Source: an uncultured Pseudorhodobacter sp. (GTDB lineage Bacteria; Pseudomonadota; Alphaproteobacteria; Rhodobacterales; Rhodobacteraceae). Taken from it: 6,194 nucleotides of DNA. Below are positions 1 through 4,663 of this stretch, piece after piece (position 1 is the stretch's first letter; each line of letters begins with the position of its first letter). Position numbers and translations under genes: made by a program. The notes under the pieces are model-generated. The model ran no database searches and was not told the origin of the DNA. It saw only the letters and a list, made by a program, of their open reading frames with translations. The stretch covers positions 1 to 6,194 of the forward strand of contig CALEMZ010000391.1 of the NCBI GenBank assembly GCA_937910975.1, in the 5' to 3' direction.

Positions 1-423
1 GTGCTGATGAAGCAAGCCTCCGATCTGCATTCCCCAACGCTCAACCAGATGGCCATTGCCGATGTGGCCGCGCAGATCTTTGATGATCACGTGGCCAAAA
101 TCCGCGAAGCCTACCGTGCGCGGCGCGATGCCATGCTGACAGCACTTGAGGTCCATATGCCCGAAGGCGTTGAGTGGACCCGGCCCGAGGGCGGCATGTT
201 TATCTGGATCACCCTGCCCAAAGGCATGGATGGTGCGGATTTGCTGACAAAATCTTTGCAAATACAAAGGGTTGCCTTCGTCCCCGGCGCAGCTTTCTTT
301 GCTGACGGTTCCGGCCGCAACACCATCCGCCTGTCGTTTTCACGCGCAGATGAAGTGACGATTGCCGAAGGCATCAAGCGGCTGGGGGCGTTGGTGCGGG
401 GGGAGGAAACCGCAGCGTCTTAG
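1..423 (+). CDS. PLP-dependent class I/II aminotransferase, C-terminal part (5' end outside window)
   Basis: This is the last 140 codons of an aminotransferase that begins before the window; the GTG at base 1 is read as an internal valine, not a start. The visible part is the small C-terminal domain of fold-type I aminotransferases. It opens with the stretch KQASDLHSPTLNQ, which follows the PLP-lysine region in relatives. It continues with a long helix (AKIREAYRARRDAML), the segment TRPEGGMFIWITLP at about residues 60-73, FVPGAAFFADG, and NTIRLSFS, whose arginine normally binds the substrate carboxylate. The pattern resembles the 2-aminoadipate/LysN-like group of cytosolic transaminases, which move an amino group between an amino acid and a 2-oxo acid. 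The true substrate cannot be told from this half, and the PLP lysine is outside the window. The stop is TAG at 421-423, and the gene converges on the rhodanese operon. Confidence 0.9.
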   Translation: MLMKQASDLHSPTLNQMAIADVAAQIFDDHVAKIREAYRARRDAMLTALEVHMPEGVEWTRPEGGMFIWITLPKGMDGADLLTKSLQIQRVAFVPGAAFFADGSGRNTIRLSFSRADEVTIAEGIKRLGALVRGEETAAS

Positions 424-440
424 GCTAACCCGGTTTTTGC

Positions 441-471
441 GCTGTCAGCAGGTCTGACAGCCCATTTTTTT
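441..471 (+). terminator. Intrinsic terminator of the aminotransferase gene, overlapping the convergent rhodanese 3' end
   Basis: GCTGTCAG (441-448) and CTGACAGC (454-461) form a perfect 8-bp stem with a 5-base loop. After the three bases CCA comes a run of seven T (465-471). The hairpin starts 17 bases after the aminotransferase stop. Only the + strand has a T run after the stem; on the - strand the stem is followed by GCAAAAA, so it should act on rightward transcription. The stem and T run lie within the final codons of the rhodanese gene on the other strand (K-K-M-G-C-Q-T-C-stop). Confidence 0.75.
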
Positions 472-891
472 GCTCGGACGCACCGGGCGGTAGCCTTCGC
501 GCAACACGCGGATCATCCCGCCTTGAATGTCAACGACAGGGAAATCGACGATCTTGGCAATTTGCCGCGCAGCGCGCGAGGTGCGATTGCCCGAGCGGCA
601 AATCAATGCAAGGCGCTGGCCCTCCTTGAGATGCGGCGCGATCACGGCCAGAAAGCTTTCCGGGCTGGCGTAAGTGACCAAAAGCGCCCCCTCGATCACG
701 CCGGTTTCGCGCCATTCTTCCGGGCGGCGGATATCCACCAAAAGTGTCGCCGGATCGGATGCAAGGCTTGCCCCCGATGCCGCCTCAAGCGTCAGGTTTT
801 CGGCAGATGCGCCGCTTCGGAACAGACCTATACCGATCACCAAACCCGTTGCGATGGCCACTCCCGTCACGATGAAAACCCGGCGTAGCAT
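445..891 (-). CDS. Membrane-anchored rhodanese-domain protein
   Basis: A 148-residue single-domain rhodanese with an N-terminal hydrophobic segment (about residues 5-24, after M-L-R-R). The catalytic domain is therefore probably held at the outer, periplasmic face of the inner membrane. The domain shows the conserved V-D-I-R-R-P-E-E-W (52-60) and a canonical active-site loop C-R-S-G-N-R with catalytic Cys98, followed by the GG of D-I-Q-G-G-M. Rhodaneses carry sulfane sulfur as a cysteine persulfide and pass it to thiols or cyanide; the physiological partner here is unknown. The protein ends in G-C-Q-T-C, a C-x-x-C pair that could be redox-active or bind metal or sulfur. I chose ATG at 889-891 because it directly precedes the membrane segment and shares one base with the upstream gene's TGA (TGATG), which implies translational coupling. 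The same frame is open up to 1017, but that extension reads through the upstream rhodanese and resembles no signal sequence. Confidence 0.88.
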   Translation of the reverse strand: MLRRVFIVTGVAIATGLVIGIGLFRSGASAENLTLEAASGASLASDPATLLVDIRRPEEWRETGVIEGALLVTYASPESFLAVIAPHLKEGQRLALICRSGNRTSRAARQIAKIVDFPVVDIQGGMIRVLREGYRPVRPSKKMGCQTC

Positions 892-1247
892 CAGGCGTCT
901 CCTTGCAGCTTGCGCCAGGCATTCAAACCGCCGGCAATGAATTTCGCATTGGAATATCCCATCTCCCGAAGGCTGGCCGCAGACAAGGCCCCTCGGTTGT
1001 AGGCATTGCAATAGCACAAGATCACCGTCTCAAAATCGGGGAGCATGTCTTCTACATTCATTTCCAGCTTGCCACGGCTCAAGTTGACCGATCCGGGAAT
1101 ATGGCCCTTTGCATGTTCATCAGGGTCGCGGATATCCAGCGCAACCGCGCCACTTGCCATAAGGGCCGCAACCTCTTGTGCGGGGACCTCATCCACTTTG
1201 GCGCGCGCGGCATCGGCGAGGCTTTGGAATTTTGTGCTATATGCCAT
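891..1247 (-). CDS. Single-domain rhodanese-like protein with atypical active-site loop
   Basis: A 118-residue soluble rhodanese-fold protein. Family marks are L-D-I-R-D-P-D-E-H (37-45), G-H-I-P-G-S-V-N-L (48-56) and F-I-A-G-G-L-N-A-W near the end (103-111). The active-site loop reads C-Y-C-N-A-Y-N-R (78-85). Cys80 lies five residues before Arg85, as the catalytic Cys does in the usual C-R-x-G-x-R loop, so it is the likely persulfide carrier. Cys78 is an extra nearby thiol, and the usual Arg and Gly of the loop are missing. The protein has no signal peptide and should be cytosolic. It is the first gene of a two-gene operon with the membrane rhodanese (TGATG overlap), which suggests sulfur relay or sulfide/persulfide handling (inference). 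ATG at 1245-1247 is preferred over the in-frame ATG at 1290-1292 because GGTGA (1256-1260) lies 8 bases upstream and the best promoter overlaps the longer form's first codons. Confidence 0.88.
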   Translation of the reverse strand: MAYSTKFQSLADAARAKVDEVPAQEVAALMASGAVALDIRDPDEHAKGHIPGSVNLSRGKLEMNVEDMLPDFETVILCYCNAYNRGALSAASLREMGYSNAKFIAGGLNAWRKLQGDA

Positions 1248-1281
1248 TTTTCTGTTCACCCGGGAATAACTGTACCAGCGC

Positions 1282-1309
1282 GTTATATTCAAAAAATACG
1301 ATATGTAAA
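1282..1309 (-). promoter_or_regulatory. Probable sigma-70-type promoter of the rhodanese operon
   Basis: Read on the - strand, TTTACA (1304-1309) and TATAAC (1282-1287) are separated by 16 bases in an AT-rich patch that stands out from the GC-rich surroundings. Transcription would start near 1275, giving a leader of about 28 bases before the ATG at 1247. The spacer holds a loose inverted repeat, ATATC...GAATAT, where a repressor could bind. The match to consensus is moderate and no start site is proven. Confidence 0.5.
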
Positions 1310-1480
1310 CAGGGCATTTGCTTTTTCGTCAACGGCCTCTTGGCGTGTATCGGCAGAAAGCATCAAGAGGCAGCCCAAATCGCCGCTGTGACCGCGGGCT
1401 TAGGCTTGCCCAATAAAGGCATTAATATCGTTTTATATCAATTAAGTGCGAGTGTTTCCGCGCAGATCCACTCTGCGCGC
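1310..1480. other. Gene-free stretch with several inverted repeats
   Basis: This is the core of the 284-base interval between the rhodanese operon and metY. I find no convincing gene in it. It contains GCCTCTTG (1335-1342) pairing perfectly with CAAGAGGC (1364-1371) across a 21-base loop. Next is AGCCC (1372-1376) with GGGCT (1396-1400). After that comes CGCGCAGA (1459-1466) pairing perfectly with TCTGCGCG (1472-1479) across a 5-base loop. A run of AT-rich bases (1421-1446) separates them. Possible readings are an untranslated region, an unannotated small RNA, or decayed sequence. Neither strand shows a clear promoter for a small RNA. Confidence 0.4.
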
Positions 1481-1526
1481 ACGCTCCCCCTCGCCCATGA
1501 TGTCAGTCGGGCGAGGGGGGCGTTTT
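1481..1526 (-). terminator. Strong GC hairpin just after metY, probable terminator or 3' end stabiliser
   Basis: CCCCCTCGCCC (1486-1496) pairs perfectly with GGGCGAGGGGG (1509-1519). The stem is lengthened by ACGC (1481-1484) with GCGT (1520-1523), leaving T1485 bulged. The hairpin begins about 9 bases past the metY stop, where a terminator is expected. The weak point is that on the - strand no T run follows the stem. On the + strand it is followed by GTTTTC, so it could equally stop rightward transcription. Confidence 0.55.
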
Positions 1527-1531
1527 CAGGC

Positions 1532-2818
1532 TCAGAGCTTGGCCAGCGCCTGCTCCAGATCGCCAATGATATCGGCTGCATCTTCAATCCCGATTGAAAG
1601 CCGTAGCGTGTTCGGCGCCGCCCCGGCTGCCTTTTGCTGGGCTTCCGAAAGCTGGCGATGCGTGGTTGAGGCTGGGTGAATGACAAGGCTGCGCGTATCG
1701 CCCAAATTCGCCACGTGAGAGAACAGGTTGAGGTCTGAAACCATCTTCACGCAAGCCTCATACCCGCCTTTCAACGACAGGGTGAACAAGCCCCCCGCGC
1801 CCTTCGGGCAAACGGTCGCAACCCGCGATTTATAGGGGGAGCTATCAAGCCCGGCATAGGTGACCGCCTCAACCTTCGGGTGCTTTTCCAGCCAGGCCGC
1901 AACCTTCTCCGCGTTCTCAACATGCCGCGCCATCCGCAGGCTCAGCGTCTCGATCCCCATCAAGGTATAATGCGCGCCCTGCGGGTTCATCGTCATACCA
2001 AGATCTCGCAGTCCGACTGCGATGGAGTGGAACGTGAAGGCCATGCCGCCCAAAGCCTCATGGAACTTTAACCCGTGATAGGCTGGCTCCGGCTCCGACA
2101 GGCTTGGGAATTTGCCGCTCGCCGACCAATCAAAGGTGCCGCTATCCACAACGCAGCCGCCGGTCACGGTGCCGTTCCCTGTCAGGTATTTCGTGGTGGA
2201 ATGGACGACCAGCGTCGCCCCCAGTTTGATCGGCTGGCACAGGTAAGGCGTGCCGGTTGTGTTGTCGACGATCAGGGGCAGGCCAACCTTGTTGGCCACC
2301 TCGGCAACCGCCGGAATATCGGTGATATAGCCGCCCGGATTGGCGATGCTTTCGCAGAAAATCGCGCGGGTGTTTTCATCGACCGCCGCCTCGAGCGCCG
2401 CCAGATCGTCAAAATCGACGAATTTCGCGGACCAGCCGAATTTGCGGATCGTGTTGGAAAACTGCTGCACTGTGCCGCCATAAAGCCGGGTAGAGGCGAT
2501 CACATTGCAGCCCGGCTGCATCAGCGGAAACAGCGCCATCAATTGCGCCGCATGGCCGGACGAGCAGCAAACCGCCCCCACGCCACCCTCAAGCGCTGCA
2601 ATCCGCTCGCCCAAGGCCGCGACGGTCGGGTTGGTCAGGCGCGAATAGATATAGCCGACCTCTTGCAGATTGAACAACGCCGCCGCGTGGTCGGCATCGC
2701 GAAACACATAGGCGGTGGTTTGATAGATCGGAACCTGCCTTGCCCCTGTGGCTGGATCAGGCCGGGCGCCTGCATGTATCTGAAGCGTATCAAAGCCGTA
2801 TTGCGTTGTGTTTGACAT
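1532..2818 (-). CDS. metY: O-acetylhomoserine sulfhydrylase (aminocarboxypropyltransferase)
   Basis: A 428-residue cytosolic PLP enzyme of the Cys/Met metabolism family, at the normal length for MetY. It joins O-acetylhomoserine with sulfide to give homocysteine and acetate, the direct sulfhydrylation route to methionine. Relatives can also act on O-acetylserine or methanethiol. Visible marks are an N-terminal Q-I-H-A-G (13-17), Y-S-R-L-T-N-P-T (58-65), the cofactor loop S-S-G-H-A (86-90), V-D-N-T with PLP-binding Asp185, and H-S-T-T-K-Y-L-T-G-N-G with the Schiff-base Lys210. F-S-H-V-A-N-L-G-D and the C-terminal R-L-S-I-G-I-E-D-A complete the pattern. Long insertions compared with MetB/MetC (for example the W-S-A-S-G-K-F-P segment near 230) favour MetY over cystathionine enzymes. 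ATG at 2816-2818 has AGGGG six bases upstream (2825-2829). The gene is monocistronic as far as seen, divergent from the transglycosylase and close to the rhodaneses. Confidence 0.95.
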   Translation of the reverse strand: MSNTTQYGFDTLQIHAGARPDPATGARQVPIYQTTAYVFRDADHAAALFNLQEVGYIYSRLTNPTVAALGERIAALEGGVGAVCCSSGHAAQLMALFPLMQPGCNVIASTRLYGGTVQQFSNTIRKFGWSAKFVDFDDLAALEAAVDENTRAIFCESIANPGGYITDIPAVAEVANKVGLPLIVDNTTGTPYLCQPIKLGATLVVHSTTKYLTGNGTVTGGCVVDSGTFDWSASGKFPSLSEPEPAYHGLKFHEALGGMAFTFHSIAVGLRDLGMTMNPQGAHYTLMGIETLSLRMARHVENAEKVAAWLEKHPKVEAVTYAGLDSSPYKSRVATVCPKGAGGLFTLSLKGGYEACVKMVSDLNLFSHVANLGDTRSLVIHPASTTHRQLSEAQQKAAGAAPNTLRLSIGIEDAADIIGDLEQALAKL

Positions 2819-3057
2819 AAAATTCCCCTGTCATTTTTTGTTCAAGCTTTCATTTTCCATGGGAGGTTACGGCAAAGGTGACGACAGCACAATTGACCTG
2901 TTTAGGCCGGGCGCAGAGCGAGGGCGGGGAAAATTCCGGCAATGGCCCTGCTGCGCGAACAACCTTCTGCGCGGTGCCTGTCGGCGGGAAAAAGCCGGTG
3001 TCGAAGTCGGCCATTTGCAAGAATATCGGTGCGAAGTTAAGCAGGGGCAACCGACGC
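2819..3057. other. Divergent intergenic region between metY and the transglycosylase gene
   Basis: This 239-base stretch should carry both promoters. For metY (-), the AGGGG ribosome site at 2825-2829 is clear. A weak promoter candidate is TTGTGC (2887-2892 complement) with TAACCT (2864-2869 complement), spacing 17. For the transglycosylase (+), the best candidate is TTGCAA (3015-3020) and TAAGCA (3038-3043), spacing 17. I see no gene. The transglycosylase frame is open back to a GTG at 2878, but the residues encoded there look like noncoding translation. I looked for a SAM-II-type riboswitch ahead of metY and did not find its conserved strings. Confidence 0.45.
3015..3043 (+). promoter_or_regulatory. 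Candidate promoter of the lytic transglycosylase gene
   Basis: TTGCAA (3015-3020) and TAAGCA (3038-3043) are separated by 17 bases. The predicted start near 3050 would leave a short leader containing AAGGAG. Only four of six bases fit consensus at each box, so this is tentative. Confidence 0.33.
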
Positions 3058-3069
3058 AAGGAGAATTCG

Positions 3070-3555
3070 ATGCCTGCATTTACCCGCCGCGCAGCCCTTC
3101 TGGGAATTGTTACCCTGCTCTCTGCCTGTGGCGGGCGTAAGGTCGAGGGGCGAAGCCGCCCCGAGGCAAGTCGCTCTAACCCGCCGCTCCACGTCAATGA
3201 AACGCCAGAACTGCGGCGACTGATCAATCATTATGCTGATCTGAATGAAGTTCCACGAGCGCTTGTGCATCGGGTGATTATCCGCGAAAGCCATCACCGC
3301 CCTGACGCGCGCAATGGCCCGTATTACGGGCTTATGCAGATTTTGCCCGCAACAGCGCGGGGGATGGGGTATCGGGGCCGCGCGAATGGGCTGCTGGATG
3401 CCGGAACCAATCTGAAATACGCCGTCAAATACCTGCGGGGCGCGTGGCTTTTGGCCGATGGCAGCCATGATACCGCGGTGAAATGGTATTCCCAAGGCTA
3501 TTACTATGAAGCCAAGCGACGCGGGATGTTGAAAGAAACCGGGCTGCGCGGCTGA
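3070..3555 (+). CDS. Lipoprotein lytic murein transglycosylase (SLT domain)
   Basis: A 161-residue protein consisting of a lipoprotein signal and one SLT/lysozyme-like domain. The N-terminus has R-R (6-7), a hydrophobic core and the lipobox L-S-A-C with Cys20, the residue expected to be lipidated. The mature protein should therefore sit on the periplasmic side of a membrane, probably the outer one. The domain shows the catalytic glutamate in I-I-R-E-S-H (Glu73), then Y-Y-G-L-M-Q-I-L-P-A-T-A (85-96) and a C-terminal T-A-V-K-W-Y-S-Q-G that replaces the usual A-x-x-Y-N-A-G. These enzymes cleave the MurNAc-GlcNAc bond of peptidoglycan with 1,6-anhydro ring formation, in wall remodelling or to open the wall for secretion machines. 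The domain is near minimal, with no LysM or superhelical part. ATG at 3070 is chosen because AAGGAG (3058-3063) lies six bases ahead and the lipoprotein signal begins there. No neighbour points to a secretion system. Confidence 0.88.
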   Translation: MPAFTRRAALLGIVTLLSACGGRKVEGRSRPEASRSNPPLHVNETPELRRLINHYADLNEVPRALVHRVIIRESHHRPDARNGPYYGLMQILPATARGMGYRGRANGLLDAGTNLKYAVKYLRGAWLLADGSHDTAVKWYSQGYYYEAKRRGMLKETGLRG

Positions 3556-3594
3556 CCCCGCTGGCAATCCGAGCCGCGCTTATCGTTTTGCGGC

Positions 3595-3624
3595 AGGCGG
3601 CGCATTCCCAAGGCCGCCTTTGTT
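3595..3624 (+). terminator. Hairpin terminator after the transglycosylase gene
   Basis: AGGCGGC (3595-3601) pairs perfectly with GCCGCCT (3613-3619) across an 11-base loop and is followed by TTTGTT (3619-3624). It lies 40 bases after the TGA and before the metal-responsive promoter, so it separates the two transcription units. The T run is short and broken by a G. Confidence 0.6.
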
Positions 3625-3638
3625 CCGGTTTTGCGAGA

Positions 3639-3659
3639 AGTTGAGAATTATTCGCAACT
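3639..3659. promoter_or_regulatory. Fur-family operator, distal box (Mur-like)
   Basis: A 21-base palindrome made of AGTTGAGAAT, a central T, and ATTCGCAACT. Nine of ten pairs match; the single mismatch is A3644, where symmetry asks for C. Its core has the form TTGnGAA-N3-TTCGCAA, as in the downstream box. It lies just upstream of the -35 element with its centre at 3649. The 7-3-7 layout is typical of Fur-superfamily sites, and assignment to Mur is inference from the manganese/zinc transporter downstream. Confidence 0.7.
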
Positions 3660-3662
3660 GAA

Positions 3663-3691
3663 TTGACTTTGCGAAGCATTCGCAATATATA
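3663..3691 (+). promoter_or_regulatory. Promoter of the metal-uptake operon
   Basis: TTGACT (3663-3668) and TATATA (3686-3691) are separated by exactly 17 bases, a near-ideal sigma-70 promoter and the best in the window. The spacer is wholly occupied by a palindromic operator. Seven bases past the -10 box is position 3698, the A of the first ATG, so the transcript is predicted to have no leader. Confidence 0.78.
3669..3685. promoter_or_regulatory. Fur-family operator, proximal box (Mur-like)
   Basis: TTGCGAA and TTCGCAA form a perfect 7-base inverted repeat around GCA. The site fills the -35/-10 spacer base for base, so a bound protein would block RNA polymerase. Its centre (3677) is 28 bases from that of the distal box, a little under three helical turns. 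Metal-bound repression (Mn2+-Mur, or another Fur relative) is the expected logic; the sensor gene is not in the window. Confidence 0.72.
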
Positions 3692-3697
3692 TGCAGT

Positions 3698-4663
3698 ATG
3701 ATGAAAAATAACTTGCTCTCACGCCGATCTCTTCTTGCAACCTTGCCTGCGGCATTTTTGGTGCCTCAGATGTCCTTTGCGGCCGCCGCCCCAAAAATCG
3801 TCGCCACCACGGGCATGATTGCCGATGCTGCGCGTCGGATCAGCGGGGCAGAGGTGACGGCACTGATGGGGCCGGGGGTGGACCCGCACAGCTACCGCCA
3901 GACCCGCTCGGACATCGCCGCGATGGTGCGCGCTGATCTGGTGCTTTGGCATGGTTTGCGGCTTGAGGCGCAACTCGTGGATTTCATGGCGGATTTGTCG
4001 CGCCGCGTGACGGTTGACGCGGTGGCCGAGGCGATCCCGGCGGACCAGTTGCTGGCATGGGCGGGTTATGCCGACCATCGCGACCCGCATGTCTGGATGG
4101 ACCCGATGCTCTGGCGTGGGGCTGTGGCCGCGGTGGAGGCGGCACTGGTAAGGTTGGAGCCTGCGCGGGCTGAGGAGTTGGCCGCCAATGCCGCCACCTA
4201 TCGCGCTGAGATTGAGGCGCTGGACGCCTATGCCCGGCGTGCCTTGGGCTCGGTTCCGCCAGAAGCGCGGGTTTTGGTGACGGCGCATGATGCGTTTTCC
4301 TATTTTGGCCGGGCTTACGGGTTTGAGGTTGAGGGGCTGCAAGGCATTTCGACCGAAAGCGAGGCCGGGCTGGTGCGGATCGGGGAATTGGTGGAACTGC
4401 TGGTGGCCCGCAAGATCAAGGCTGTCTTTGTGGAAAGCTCAGTCCCGGATCGGGCGATGCGGGCCTTGGTGGAGGGGGCTGCGGCGCGCGGGCATCAGGT
4501 TGTCATTGGCGGCGAGCTATACTCGGATGCGATGGGCGTGGAGGGCAGCTATGAGGGTACGTATCCCGGCATGATCGACCATAACATCACTTTGATCGCA
4601 CGCGCCTTGGGTGGCGATACCCCGGAACGCGGGCTTGCAGGTAAGCTCGCGGTGGGTGCGTAA
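3698..4663 (+). CDS. troA: Manganese/zinc ABC transporter substrate-binding protein (TroA/MntA type)
   Basis: A 321-residue periplasmic metal-binding protein of the cluster A-I (ZnuA/TroA/PsaA) family. A signal peptide spans about residues 1-30. S-R-R-S-L-L-A at 8-14 looks like a twin-arginine motif, with likely cleavage near F-A-A-A-A. Ligands inferred by family pattern are His64 (D-P-H-S-Y), His131 (D-P-H-V-W-M-D), His197 (T-A-H-D-A-F) and Asp277 (L-Y-S-D-A-M). This His-His-His-Asp set is the one found in TroA and Bacillus MntA, whereas PsaA/SitA-type proteins have Glu at the third place. The His-rich loop of zinc-specific ZnuA is absent. A-Y-G-F-E-V, G-L-Q-G-I-S-T and G-G-E-L-Y-S-D-A-M-G also follow TroA closely. 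Manganese is favoured by the operator, but zinc remains possible. The only plausible starts are the tandem ATGs at 3698 and 3701, neither with a ribosome site. The stop TAA shares its last A with the next ATG. Confidence 0.93.
   Translation: MMKNNLLSRRSLLATLPAAFLVPQMSFAAAAPKIVATTGMIADAARRISGAEVTALMGPGVDPHSYRQTRSDIAAMVRADLVLWHGLRLEAQLVDFMADLSRRVTVDAVAEAIPADQLLAWAGYADHRDPHVWMDPMLWRGAVAAVEAALVRLEPARAEELAANAATYRAEIEALDAYARRALGSVPPEARVLVTAHDAFSYFGRAYGFEVEGLQGISTESEAGLVRIGELVELLVARKIKAVFVESSVPDRAMRALVEGAAARGHQVVIGGELYSDAMGVEGSYEGTYPGMIDHNITLIARALGGDTPERGLAGKLAVGA

Noticed and set aside
1..3. GTG at base 1 as the aminotransferase start
   Set aside because: The residues from here match the middle of the family, after the PLP-lysine region, so the gene is cut by the window edge.
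889..1017. Longer start (1017) for the membrane rhodanese
   Set aside because: The extension overlaps the other rhodanese by 127 bases and is not signal-like. The ATG at 891 fits TGATG coupling and begins the membrane segment.
2075..2815. Long + strand open frame (246 codons) opposite metY
   Set aside because: It lies wholly inside metY on the other strand. Its translation has no recognisable domain and is rich in Arg, Gln and His, as expected of a shadow frame in GC-rich DNA.
2819..2960. SAM-II or similar riboswitch upstream of metY
   Set aside because: SAM-II elements are common before alphaproteobacterial Met genes. However, I could not find their conserved pseudoknot strings in this leader, and the likely leader is short.
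2878..3069. GTG start at 2878 for the transglycosylase
   Set aside because: The 64 added residues resemble no domain and would bury the lipoprotein signal. AAGGAG six bases before the ATG at 3070 decides the start.
3570..3594. GCCGC/GCGGC hairpin after the transglycosylase gene
   Set aside because: It competes with the better 7-bp stem at 3595-3619, which is the one followed by T residues.
3719..4342. - strand open frame (207 codons) opposite troA
   Set aside because: Shadow of the substrate-binding protein gene, with low-complexity basic translation and no start context.
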